Below, in pieces: positions 46,141-54,062 of a DNA stretch of 64,000 nucleotides (position 1 is the first letter of the stretch; every line of letters starts with the position of its first letter). The stretch covers positions 1-64,000 of the forward strand of contig DASXKV010000046.1 of NCBI GenBank assembly GCA_036496605.1. Direction: 5' to 3'. This DNA comes from Gemmatimonadaceae bacterium (GTDB lineage Bacteria; Gemmatimonadota; Gemmatimonadetes; Gemmatimonadales; Gemmatimonadaceae). A model generated the notes under the pieces. The model saw nothing but the letters and a program-made list of their open reading frames with translations, did not search any database and was not told the DNA's origin. A program made the position numbers and the translations under genes.

Positions 46141-47198
46141 GTGCCGATTCGGTTGTAATCGTCGGTCTTGGAATGATGACTTCGGTCGGCGTTTCAGCGC
46201 GGGAGACCGCCGCGTCAGTGCGCGCCGCAACGGCCCGATTTATAGCCATTCCTGCACGCGATAAGCAATTCCGACCATTCACGATCGCGGAAGTACCTAA
46301 CGATGCACTGCCGCCGCTTGCTGGGTCGTTGCACGATGTCAACTCGCTTTCCGATCGTGAACGGCGCCTGCTTAGGCTCGCGACGCCTCCTCTGAGGGAA
46401 TGTTTCGGACCTTTGACCGCCTTGCCGGTCACGCTCGCGCTGTGTCTGGCGCTCCCAGAACAGGAGACGATGCGTCGAATCGATTCCGCAGCATTTCTCT
46501 CTCATCTTGCGAATCAGACGGGGGTGCCTTTCGACCCCGCGAAGAGCGACGCGCAGCATGTCGGACGTGCCGGCGGGTTGCTAGCTATCGGTCAAGCCAT
46601 TTTGACAATTCAAGCCGGACTCGCTGACTTTATCATCGCCGGCGGTGTCGACAGCTATCGCGACCTGTTCGTCCTCGGCACGCTCGACAAAGAGCGGCGC
46701 GTGAAGTCCGAATCAAACCTCGATGGATTCATCCCGGGCGAAGCCGCGGGCTTTCTACTGCTCGCCAGCGCTCGCGCCGCAGCTGCTCAGCGCCTACCTG
46801 TGTTAGCGCGCGTCACCCCTATCGTCACGGGATTCGAACCCGGTCACCTCTATAGTTCTGAATTGTATCGAGGGGATGGGCTGGCGATGACCTTTCAACA
46901 CCTAGTCGCGCGTGGTGAGGTCGATGCGCCCATCGCTGAGGTTTATTCGTCGATGACCGGCGAGAGCCACTGGGTGAAGGAATGGGGCGTAGCATTTATG
47001 CGGACCCGCGGCGCTTTTCGTGAAGGACATGGCATGCACCATCCGGCTGACTGCTTCGGTGAGACTGGCGCCGCCAGTGGGCCGCTGATGGTCGGTCTCG
47101 CCGCGTTAGGCATAAATGAGCGTTATCGGCGCAGCCCTGCCCTGGCGTACGGATCATCGGATCGCGGCGCTCGCGCCGCAATGGTCATTACAGCGTAG
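46137..47198 (+). CDS. Ketosynthase-fold protein lacking catalytic residues, T6SS payload module
   Basis: A 353-residue thiolase-fold protein, shorter than a 410-residue beta-ketoacyl synthase. It keeps the fold signature (VIVGLGMMTSVGVSARETAA at the start, LADFIIAGGVDSYRDLFVLG, LDGFIPGEAAGFLLLASARA). The nucleophile position is GRAGGLLAIGQA (143-154) with no cysteine, and the GHT-type histidine region reads CFGETGAASGPLMVGLAAL. It is therefore probably not an enzyme and instead acts as an adaptor or chaperone within the effector module. Similar dead ketosynthases are known alongside DUF2169/DUF4150. The start overlaps the DUF2169 stop. Confidence 0.85.
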   Translation: MSADSVVIVGLGMMTSVGVSARETAASVRAATARFIAIPARDKQFRPFTIAEVPNDALPPLAGSLHDVNSLSDRERRLLRLATPPLRECFGPLTALPVTLALCLALPEQETMRRIDSAAFLSHLANQTGVPFDPAKSDAQHVGRAGGLLAIGQAILTIQAGLADFIIAGGVDSYRDLFVLGTLDKERRVKSESNLDGFIPGEAAGFLLLASARAAAAQRLPVLARVTPIVTGFEPGHLYSSELYRGDGLAMTFQHLVARGEVDAPIAEVYSSMTGESHWVKEWGVAFMRTRGAFREGHGMHHPADCFGETGAASGPLMVGLAALGINERYRRSPALAYGSSDRGARAAMVITA

Positions 47199-47206
47199 GA
47201 GAGCCC

Positions 47207-47590
47207 ATGGGTCAAACCACATTCTGCAACATGCGGGGGATCGCGCACAAAGGCAGCGGAGGGATGAGCATCGCATTTCCCGATGTCTGTAAGACGCCGG
47301 CACCTCCTGCTCCGCCAATCCCGATTCCCTACCCAAACATCGGGCAGGCATCGGACACATCCCAGGGCCCGAGCAGCGTGACGACAGACGGGCAGATGCC
47401 AATGGTTAAAGGTGCTAAGTATTCTCGCTCGTCAGGCGACGAAGCGGGGACGCTCGGCGGAGTTGCGTCAAACGTGAACATGAGCGAATGCGAGTTTATG
47501 CTGTACTCATTCGATGTAAAATTCGAAGGCAATAACGTCTGTCGAATGGGCGATTCGCTGTTTCACAATAAGAAGAACATTGTTGCCTGA
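47207..47590 (+). CDS. DUF4150 PAAR-like tip protein
   Basis: A 127-residue PAAR-like protein of the DUF4150 group: MGQTTFCNMRGIAHKGSGGM, CKTPAPPAPPIPIPYPNIGQ, and DTSQGPSSVTTDGQMPMVKG, ending in VCRMGDSLFHNKKN. It would sharpen the VgrG spike and carry the effector. Shine-Dalgarno AGGAG precedes ATG 47207. There is no effector extension; the effector is encoded separately just downstream. Confidence 0.92.
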   Translation: MGQTTFCNMRGIAHKGSGGMSIAFPDVCKTPAPPAPPIPIPYPNIGQASDTSQGPSSVTTDGQMPMVKGAKYSRSSGDEAGTLGGVASNVNMSECEFMLYSFDVKFEGNNVCRMGDSLFHNKKNIVA

Positions 47591-47648
47591 TTTGCTGTCG
47601 CACGCATTAGCCGCGTTGCGAAACATTGGAGTCTTAGGAGGTCTCAAA

Positions 47649-48638
47649 ATGCCCGAGCTCGGTGAGATAATCACCGCTCCGTCCTTGGACGCCGAATTAG
47701 AACACAGGTGCCCTTTCACGAACGCGCCGAAGGGCGGCAATCCGAAGAAAGGCGAAGATATCGCGAATGACGACCAGGAAGGATTGCCGGAGAACGACGG
47801 CGGCATACTGGGTAAGAACCTTGAAGGTGCGAAGCCAGGCGATGGGACGGAGGGTCCATTTGAGCCAACGAAGTTTCTCGTTAGGGAAGTGCCTAACGAC
47901 TCCAAGCACGGCGTTAGAACTGCGATTCGCTTGGATGAGTTCAAGGACGCCGTAGCTGGGGATTTTCCTTTTACCGTCGCCGCGCATCACCTCATACCGG
48001 GTAATGCATCGTTGTACAAGGATGAGGTAAAGCTCATCAACTACATGGAAGATGGTAGGACAGTGGAAACGGCGGCCGGAAAGAGCTACAAGATCGAGGG
48101 CCACATCGGTTATGACGTTAACGGATCACATAACGGAGTCTGGTTACCAGGAAATTACGCGATCAAAGCGGCCCGTCCCGAGAGAAAAAGGAAGGACGGC
48201 GCCGTAATTCCGGCGCAAGAAGGGACTACGCCGATCGAAGGCAAGCCCTGGTCGCAACTGTACGAAGAGTGGCAGTACCAATACGTTGCTGGAACGTGCA
48301 AGGCAGGCAAAGGGCAGTTCCACGATTCGCACGAAGACCCTTATAGCGCGAGCGTTCGGAAAAATCTCATCAAAGTCGTCACTGCTCTAAGCACGCATCT
48401 TGATGGGCCTTGCGAGGATTGCGCAAAGAAGGAGAAAGTGCTGCCGCCGCCGCACCGCATCAAGCAACGGCTTTATGCTTTGTCGCGCACCCTCAGGGGC
48501 TTCGTTACGGGTCCGCCGCAAGCGTGGATTGCACCGTGGTTCACTTCTCAGAGATGGAAAGCGAAGTACTTCCAGGATGGCGAGATTACAGAGGGCTTTG
48601 TCAAAGCCTACAACGAATCGAAGGTTATTGACCTATGA
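47649..48638 (+). CDS. T6SS effector with AHH nuclease domain
   Basis: A 329-residue toxin. I chose ATG 47649 because it is preceded 6 bases upstream by a perfect AGGAGGT; the longer ORF from TTG 47580 adds 23 residues. Residues 105-290 match the AHH family of the HNH/Endo VII nuclease superfamily: FTVAAHHLIPGNASLY (Ala112-His113-His114), then IEGHIGYDVNGSHNGVWLPG (the GxDxNxxxNGVxLP motif), and GQFHDSHEDPYSASVRKNL. Such proteins cleave DNA or RNA of competitor cells. The N-terminal 80 residues are a low-complexity Gly/Asp/Asn-rich leader without PAAR domain. The gene is AT-richer than its neighbours. It follows a PAAR-like gene and is followed by an Imm11-type immunity gene. Confidence 0.88.
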   Translation: MPELGEIITAPSLDAELEHRCPFTNAPKGGNPKKGEDIANDDQEGLPENDGGILGKNLEGAKPGDGTEGPFEPTKFLVREVPNDSKHGVRTAIRLDEFKDAVAGDFPFTVAAHHLIPGNASLYKDEVKLINYMEDGRTVETAAGKSYKIEGHIGYDVNGSHNGVWLPGNYAIKAARPERKRKDGAVIPAQEGTTPIEGKPWSQLYEEWQYQYVAGTCKAGKGQFHDSHEDPYSASVRKNLIKVVTALSTHLDGPCEDCAKKEKVLPPPHRIKQRLYALSRTLRGFVTGPPQAWIAPWFTSQRWKAKYFQDGEITEGFVKAYNESKVIDL

Positions 48639-48685
48639 TTGCGGAATAACGATTTAATTCGTCGCCAACGGAGTCAGGAATCGCA

Positions 48686-49246
48686 ATGCCATTTTTCGTC
48701 ATGACGTGTGATGGTGAATATCCAAGCGCCGCGCTCGGGAAAGGGCCTCCGATGAACCAGGCACCCTGGTTCCATGGAGGTCGCATAGCAGGGGATTTTC
48801 CGATTCCGGTTGTTTACGCGCTAGACCCAGCGCGCCCAGGAACCCCAAAGGCGATGTATGACGACACCGCCTATCCACTGATGCGCGATGACTTGGTAGA
48901 TGCGCTCAAGGCAGTGGGGGTGGACAATCTTCAATTGTTTCCAGCCACACTAACGGATCCAGCAACGAACAAGGAACATAACAATTACAAGGCCTTCAAC
49001 ATCGTTGGCGTCGTGGCCGCTGCTGACATGGCACGGTCGGTTCGAATGCCGACCACAGACTCTACCATGATCGATGTGGATTTCCAAAGTCTTGCAATTG
49101 ATGAGAGCAAGGCAATGCCCTTTCGACTCTTTCGGTTGGCAGAAAGTGTCAGCGCGATCATCGTTGATGATATCGTGAAAGGTGAAGTTAGGCGTCGCAA
49201 CATCCCGGGGATGGAATTTTACAAGCCTGAAAAGTGGTCAGGTTGA
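48686..49246 (+). CDS. Imm11-type immunity protein (MXAN_0049 / DUF1629 family)
   Basis: A 186-residue protein resembling Imm11 immunity proteins (DUF1629), which pair with AHH and other nuclease toxins. Features that match: PLMRDDLVDALKAVGVDNLQ, LFPATLTDPATNKEHNNYKA, FNIVGVVAAADMA, LFRLAESVSAIIVDDIVKGE and a GMEFYKPEKW end. It starts at ATG 48686 with GGAGTCAGGA upstream, 47 bases after the AHH stop. It would protect the producer from the AHH effector. The pairing is inferred from order and from the known toxin/immunity association; the family call is fairly strong, but the specific neutralisation is not testable from sequence. Confidence 0.8.
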   Translation: MPFFVMTCDGEYPSAALGKGPPMNQAPWFHGGRIAGDFPIPVVYALDPARPGTPKAMYDDTAYPLMRDDLVDALKAVGVDNLQLFPATLTDPATNKEHNNYKAFNIVGVVAAADMARSVRMPTTDSTMIDVDFQSLAIDESKAMPFRLFRLAESVSAIIVDDIVKGEVRRRNIPGMEFYKPEKWSG

Positions 49247-49280
49247 GAATGCGCGAACACCCCAAAGATGGAGTTTTCTT

Positions 49281-49766
49281 ATGATGGAAGATTCACTTCT
49301 GTCTGCGTGGAGCGTTAGCGAGCGGCGGCTTACCCGCGGTATAGTCGTCGAGGCGCGAACCGATGGGAGGTTCGAAATTCAGCTCGGAGACGGTGATCGC
49401 AGCTCTTTGCTGCTTGCCGACCAATTAGTTGCTTCAGAAAATCCAATACTGCTCCGTGTTGGAGATCCAGTCCTCTGCTGGGTCGAAGACGAAGGCGACG
49501 CGCAGGCGCTCATTCTCGGGCGAGTGGGTGCGCCCCCTCTGGAATCGGCCGCTCAGCAAATTGATCGTTCTTCCGCTAACTCCACTCCCCAGACGGTTCC
49601 GCCGGATGCGCTAGTCCTCGAGGCAAAGCACTCCCTGACCCTTCGCGTCGGCGACGGGAGCATAACGATCCGTGAAGACGGCAAGATCCTCATCAAAGGC
49701 AAAGACCTCGTCTCCCACGCCCAACGCATGAACCGCATCAAAGGCGGCGCCGTCTCGATCAATTGA
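49281..49766 (+). CDS. DUF6484-type T6SS protein with VgrG-like tip motif
   Basis: A 161-residue protein. An N-terminal beta domain (RRLTRGIVVEARTDGRFEIQ, GDPVLCWVEDEGDAQALILG) is followed by a linker and a C-terminal strand repeat (KHSLTLRVGDGSITIREDGK, ILIKGKD). The latter copies the tip pattern of the VgrG at 43005 (GDASITMKKNGEIQIKGKDI). It is thus a small candidate spike accessory. Double ATG at 49281 and 49284. Its stop overlaps or is next to the TIGR02270 gene start. The family name is given from memory. Confidence 0.72.
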   Translation: MMEDSLLSAWSVSERRLTRGIVVEARTDGRFEIQLGDGDRSSLLLADQLVASENPILLRVGDPVLCWVEDEGDAQALILGRVGAPPLESAAQQIDRSSANSTPQTVPPDALVLEAKHSLTLRVGDGSITIREDGKILIKGKDLVSHAQRMNRIKGGAVSIN

Positions 49767-49783
49767 CCGTTCCACCTAACGAT

Positions 49784-51004
49784 ATGCTCACCTTCATCCC
49801 CGATATCGCGGAGGAACACTTCGAGGAGCTCCAGTTCCTCTGGTCGCAGCGCCGTAACGCGCTGCGCTCGGCCGCATACACCATGCGCGAGATAGGGATG
49901 CTCGATGAGCGCATTGAAGCGCACACGCAAGGACTGCTCGTCCTCGGTGACCACCTGCTCGAGTTCGTCGGCAAGGCGCTCGACGGCGACGACGCCATGC
50001 CCGCCTTCGCAGCCGCATACGCGCTACTGCGGTTAGGCACACCTGATGCCATTGCGCGCGTGCGCGACGCATTCGCTGGCGCCGAGGGGAAGCGACTGCA
50101 GGGCATCGGCGAAGCGTTGGCGCACGGTCCCGCGCAACCGCTCATTCCACTCCTCCAGTCGCTCTTCATTTCGGCCCCGCCACCAGTCGCCGTCGTCGCT
50201 GGCGAAGCGCTGGCGTTTCATCGCGCGTTGAACGTCACACCGGAGCAACTCGTACCGCTCCTGCGCGACGAGCACCCTGCCGTTAGGCAGGCCGCCTGGC
50301 GCATCGTGACGAACACTGGCCTCGCTGTCGGGGCCACCGCCTACGACGCGGGCATGAGCGACGACGACCCCAATGTGCAGCGAACGGCCCTCGTTGCCGC
50401 CGCGTGGAATGGCCATCAGGGCTGGCTCTCGCACTGCTATCGGATCGCCAAGCAGCCCAACCCCGATGGTGTCGATCTCATCGCCATGCTCGCGGCCGCA
50501 ATGCCGCCGCACGAGTACAAGGCGGTCACCGCCTTTGTGTCGACGACGGCATTCGGGCCGGGTCGCTATCGCATCGCTGCCGCCTTCGCGCATCCGGTGA
50601 TGATCGAGTTTCTCCTCGGCGAGATGGAGAATCCCGATCCCGCTACCGCAGCCGGAGCCGGCGCGGCGTTCAGCAAGATGCTCGGCGTCGCGATCGAATC
50701 AGGAAAACGCGCGACGGTACCGCTACCGAACGGCGGCGAGCCGGACGAGTTCGAGGCCGAGTTCCTCGACGAGGTGCAGCTCCCCGATGTGCCGAAGGCG
50801 CGACAGCATTGGGAGAAGGTCAAGCCGCAGCTCGCCCAGGCGTCTCGTGTCGCTCATGGCGTCGACGTTAGTGCCGGCATCACCCGCGAGACCTTCGGCC
50901 TCCTGGACATGGAGTCACGCCGTGAGCTCTGTCTGCGCGCCCGCCTTACGTCTGGGTGGACGGGTACACCGCTAATGCTCGAGGAATTTCCTCTTCGGGC
51001 GTAG
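49784..51004 (+). CDS. HEAT-repeat T6SS accessory protein (TIGR02270 family)
   Basis: A 406-residue alpha-helical protein, with N-terminus IPDIAEEHFEELQFLWSQRR diagnostic of TIGR02270-type T6SS-associated proteins. HEAT-like repeats follow (AFAAAYALLRLGTPDAIARV; LVPLLRDEHPAVRQAAWRIV). I chose ATG 49784; TTG 49763 overlapping the previous stop (TTGA) is possible. These proteins are found in payload loci with DUF2169, DUF4150 and DUF6484 members. Function unproven, possibly an effector-module scaffold. It ends just before the heptad repeat and is the last gene of the T6SS locus. Confidence 0.8.
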   Translation: MLTFIPDIAEEHFEELQFLWSQRRNALRSAAYTMREIGMLDERIEAHTQGLLVLGDHLLEFVGKALDGDDAMPAFAAAYALLRLGTPDAIARVRDAFAGAEGKRLQGIGEALAHGPAQPLIPLLQSLFISAPPPVAVVAGEALAFHRALNVTPEQLVPLLRDEHPAVRQAAWRIVTNTGLAVGATAYDAGMSDDDPNVQRTALVAAAWNGHQGWLSHCYRIAKQPNPDGVDLIAMLAAAMPPHEYKAVTAFVSTTAFGPGRYRIAAAFAHPVMIEFLLGEMENPDPATAAGAGAAFSKMLGVAIESGKRATVPLPNGGEPDEFEAEFLDEVQLPDVPKARQHWEKVKPQLAQASRVAHGVDVSAGITRETFGLLDMESRRELCLRARLTSGWTGTPLMLEEFPLRA

Positions 51005-51080
51005 CGGTTGAGGGCAGAGTGTCGCGGGCAGAGGGTACGCAGTCACCCTCTACTCGCAACCCTCTACCCTCTGCCCTCTA
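51005..51080. repeat. Heptad inverted repeat between convergent genes
   Basis: Bases 51009-51040 hold degenerate G-rich heptads (GAGGGCAGAG, GCAGAGGGTA) and 51041-51080 the C-rich complement (CAACCCTCTACCCTCTGCCC). The stop codon of the DinB-type gene on the minus strand (TAG, read at 51078-51080) is inside the repeat, and the HEAT-repeat gene stops immediately before it. Likely works as a bidirectional terminator. Confidence 0.8.
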
Positions 51081-51611
51081 GAACCACGGCTCGTCCGCCG
51101 ACGGTCCGTAGATCGACGGCACCTTCCCACCAGCCATGCGTAAGTAAACAGTCATCTGACCACGGTGATGGATCTGGTCGGAGAGAATGAAGTACAGGAA
51201 ATCCATCTTCGGCACGTCACCAATCGCCCCCGGCCCCGTGAAGAACTTCACGGTTCCGAACACGTCGTCGTCGCGCGCCGACTCGAGCGCGTCGATGACG
51301 CCGGCGTGATTCTGCTTGAACGCCGCAACAACGTCGTTCCAGGAATCCGGCGCCTTCGGCAATCCGCCACCGACGTTGAGTGAGTTCGTAAGTGCCTTGA
51401 GGATCAACGCCTCCTCGACTGCGAACGTCCAGGCGAGGTCACGCGCGGCCTTCGATCGCGGATGGGGCTTGAACTCCGATTGATCGGCCGGATAAGCCTC
51501 GACGACTTTGCGCGTCGTCTCGTGCTCCTTCTTCAGAACATCGAGGAATTGCTGCCTCTGGCTCGGAATCGCCGTCGAGCCAACTGGTGGTGTCGCAGTA
51601 GGAGCAGTCAT
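51078..51611 (-). CDS. DinB-like domain protein
   Basis: A 177-residue four-helix DinB/YfiT-type protein. Histidines typical of the metal site occur at LKKEHETTRKVVEAYP and DQIHHRGQMTVYLRMAGGKV; the ending VPSIYGPSADEPW is common in the family. I placed the start at ATG 51611, since the 26 residues upstream are unlike the family and CCATGAAGAGGCCTCG precedes this ATG. Members are thiol- or metal-dependent transferases of mostly unknown substrate. Convergent with the T6SS locus; unrelated to it. Confidence 0.85.
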   Translation of the reverse strand: MTAPTATPPVGSTAIPSQRQQFLDVLKKEHETTRKVVEAYPADQSEFKPHPRSKAARDLAWTFAVEEALILKALTNSLNVGGGLPKAPDSWNDVVAAFKQNHAGVIDALESARDDDVFGTVKFFTGPGAIGDVPKMDFLYFILSDQIHHRGQMTVYLRMAGGKVPSIYGPSADEPWF

Positions 51612-51707
51612 CGAGGCCTCTTCATGGTTGAAGGTTGAACTGGCTCGCTGAACCTCTGAGTTATCCATAGCACGGACACTCGTCAACATGCCGGCGTCGC
51701 CGCGTCC

Positions 51708-52160
51708 TCATCGAGTCATGATCGTGACGAGATTGTCGAGACACGCATTCCACCCGTGCTCGTGACGCCCGCGGCTCTCCGAATCGGTCAAGCCTTCGTG
51801 CCGAAGCACAACTTCCGTCTCCTTGCCGCGTTCGTGGAACTCGACGGTGACGACAGAATCGGGCATCGGACTGTCTTCCCACTTCCACGTATACACGAGC
51901 CTGGATGGCCGATCGATCGTACGGTAAACTCCACCCACGCGATGCTCGGCACCATCGGGTCCACGCATGACAATCCGATAGCGGCCGCCGACACGGAGAT
52001 CCACCTCCGCCGTCGGCGTCATCGGCGACGGCGCGCTCCAACGGTCGAGCTCTTTCGCTTGCGTCCACGCTTCGAAGACGCGCTCGCGGGGCGCGGGGAT
52101 CGTGCGCCGGATCTCGAGCGTGGCTTCGGCGCGCTCTTCTTTCTTTGCGGCGGTGGCCAT
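51708..52160 (-). CDS. SRPBCC/AHSA1-domain protein
   Basis: A 150-residue START-like protein of the Aha1 C-terminal type: TLEIRRTIPAPRERVFEAWT, DLRVGGRYRIVMRGPDG, GVYRTIDRPSRLVYTWKWED, and a final HGWNACLDNL. ATG 52160 begins MATAAKKEERAEATLEIRR. Such proteins follow an ArsR-type repressor and bind hydrophobic ligands or act as stress proteins. Here the upstream ArsR reading frame extends out of phase 142 bases into this gene, an unusually long overlap. Confidence 0.88.
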   Translation of the reverse strand: MATAAKKEERAEATLEIRRTIPAPRERVFEAWTQAKELDRWSAPSPMTPTAEVDLRVGGRYRIVMRGPDGAEHRVGGVYRTIDRPSRLVYTWKWEDSPMPDSVVTVEFHERGKETEVVLRHEGLTDSESRGRHEHGWNACLDNLVTIMTR

Positions 52161-52519
52161 GAGCGTTCCTCCCTTGTCGATGCTTCGCCTGACGCGCCGC
52201 TCGCGGCGAGATACGCCGAGAGCTGATCCAACTGGAATTCCCAGAAGCTGCGATAGCGCTCGATCCACGCCGACGCGTCGCGCATCGGCGCCGCGACGAG
52301 CGTCGTCCGCCTAGCGCGGCCCTCGCGGCGCACACGCGCCAGCCCCGCGCGCTCGAGCACGCGAATATGCTTCGACACCGCGGGGAGCGACATCGCGAAG
52401 CGCGACGCGAGATCGCTGATCGTTCGCTCGCCGGTCGCGAGGCGCGTGATGATCGCACGCCTGGTCGGGTCCGCGAGCGCGGCGAACGTGTGATCGAGGC
52501 TGCTGGCGTGGTAAACCAT
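52019..52519 (-). CDS. ArsR-family transcriptional regulator with out-of-phase overlap
   Basis: A 166-residue ORF from ATG 52519. Residues 1-105 are a normal ArsR winged helix: MVYHASSLDHTFAALADPTR, GERTISDLASRFAMSLPAVS and KHIRVLERAGLARVRREGRA. Normal members end near residue 110. Beyond that the ORF runs through the SRPBCC gene in another frame and yields an Arg/Lys/Pro-rich tail. Either the overlap is genuine or a frameshift has removed the normal stop. No metal-binding cysteines are seen, so the ligand is not a metal of the ArsR type; likely regulates the SRPBCC gene. Confidence 0.8.
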   Translation of the reverse strand: MVYHASSLDHTFAALADPTRRAIITRLATGERTISDLASRFAMSLPAVSKHIRVLERAGLARVRREGRARRTTLVAAPMRDASAWIERYRSFWEFQLDQLSAYLAASGASGEASTREERSWPPPQRKKSAPKPRSRSGARSPRPASASSKRGRKRKSSTVGARRRR

Positions 52520-52585
52520 GCGGTTTAGTATTACGCCGCCGCGGCTTTTTCGCAAGCGCTTCGGTCGCTTCGCACAGGATGACAA

Positions 52586-53917
52586 CTACTTTCCCGCGGC
52601 ACGAGCCGCGTCGGCGAGCATCCGATCGAGGGCCGTGCGGTCGTACACGTGCCCCCGCGTGAACACTGCCGCGATGCGATGAGCGCTCTCGATTCGCACC
52701 AGCGGATCCCCGTCGAGCAAGACGAGATCGGCGAGCTTTCCCGGCGCGACCGTGCCTAACGAATCGAGCGCGCCAAAATACCGCGCCGGCTCGTACGTGG
52801 CGGCGCGAAGCGCGGCAGCCGGTGTGAGTCCGCTGCGCACGAACTCGAGGATCTCCTCGTGCAGCCCGAAGCCCGGCGGACTGTTGCGCATCGGTGCGTC
52901 GGTCCCCGCAAGCAGCGGCACTCCCGCCTCGTGTAGCGCTCGCACCAGCTCGTGCCGCTTCGCGAACATGCGCTGCCCAAGGATCGTCGCGCTCGCCGGT
53001 AGCTCGGGCGGCGGATCGAAGATCGCGACCATGTACCGTTGCAGGCTGTCCGAGAGAAATCGCGCGAGCGAGTCGCCCGGGACGTCGTGGCGCGGCAGCA
53101 CCGCGAACTCCCACGCCGGCGTCATCGTTGGCGTGACCCACGTGCCGTTCCGCGCCAGGTGTTCGTACACCGCGCGCTGATCCCGTGATGTGCAACTATT
53201 GAATACGATCCGTCGCAACGGATCGGCGGCGGCAAATGTCACCGACTCCGCTGGCGTGCACACGTTCACGAAGCCGAGCAGATGCTCCAGACTCCGCTGG
53301 CCGGAGTCGGACGCCTCCTCGACAGTCACGTTGCGCGAAAGATGACCGGCGAGGGCGAGATGTTTTGCTCGCGCTTCGCGCGCGGCGGCAAAGAACGTCT
53401 CGCGCCGCAGCGCGCTGTGCACCTTCACAAAGTCGACGCCGAGCACGGAGAGTGAGTCGACGGCGCGGCGCGCGTCCTCGGGAGTGTGTACCTCGATGTG
53501 CGCGATCGGCGAATCGTGTCCTTCGAGATAAGGACCCGCGGCGACGATGCGCGGTCCAACGAGCGTGCCGGCCGCGATCTGCCGCCGCCAACCATTAATG
53601 AGGGCGAAATCGCCACCCATGTCGCGGACGCCCGTGACTCCGTTGGCGACGTAAAGGCTCAACAAAGCCCGTCCCGTTGGAACGGCCGTGTGGACGTGCA
53701 TGTCCCAGAGGCCGGGGATCAGCCACTTGCCCCGTCCGTCGATCACTCGCGCGCCTACTGGGACGTTGGTCGATGCGGCTGGGCCGACGGCGGTGATCCG
53801 TGGGCCGACGATTACGACCGTGACGTCGCGCCGCGACGTCTCGCGTTCGACATCCACCACCGTCACATGGGTGATGGCGACGATCTGCATGGCGACCACG
53901 AGTGTCGTGAGAATCAC
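52586..53917 (-). CDS. Exported amidohydrolase-family metal-dependent hydrolase
   Basis: A 443-residue amidohydrolase. The metal site motif is HVHT in LIPGLWDMHVHTAVP; further ligands appear in KVHSALRRETFFAAAREARA, LALAGHLSRNV, QRSLEHLLGF and LLAGTDAPMRNSP (Asp). The C-terminal VAPGKLADLVLLDGDPLVRI is the classic end of imidazolonepropionase/prolidase-like enzymes. I chose GTG 53917, giving the hydrophobic leader ILTTLVVAMQIVAITHV; the ORF stays open to 54277 but that overlaps the divergent gene. Substrate probably a cyclic amide or dipeptide; not resolvable. Confidence 0.83.
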   Translation of the reverse strand: MILTTLVVAMQIVAITHVTVVDVERETSRRDVTVVIVGPRITAVGPAASTNVPVGARVIDGRGKWLIPGLWDMHVHTAVPTGRALLSLYVANGVTGVRDMGGDFALINGWRRQIAAGTLVGPRIVAAGPYLEGHDSPIAHIEVHTPEDARRAVDSLSVLGVDFVKVHSALRRETFFAAAREARAKHLALAGHLSRNVTVEEASDSGQRSLEHLLGFVNVCTPAESVTFAAADPLRRIVFNSCTSRDQRAVYEHLARNGTWVTPTMTPAWEFAVLPRHDVPGDSLARFLSDSLQRYMVAIFDPPPELPASATILGQRMFAKRHELVRALHEAGVPLLAGTDAPMRNSPPGFGLHEEILEFVRSGLTPAAALRAATYEPARYFGALDSLGTVAPGKLADLVLLDGDPLVRIESAHRIAAVFTRGHVYDRTALDRMLADAARAAGK

Positions 53918-54062
53918 GGGCAGAATATGCGCTTGGCCTTTTCGCCCCGGAACCAGGGCGTGAGTCGCAACGTAGTGGGCCGAAGCGGTGTCAAACCGAT
54001 CGTGACCGGGATCACGCTCCGCGGGGATCTCCGGCTTTGTTCGTCCCTTAGACCAGACTTGC

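Noticed and set aside
46828-46843. GGGATTCGAACCCGG, a T-arm-like match on the minus strand (possible tRNA)
   Set aside because: No acceptor stem, anticodon arm or CCA found around it, and it lies inside the ketosynthase-like coding frame; a chance match.
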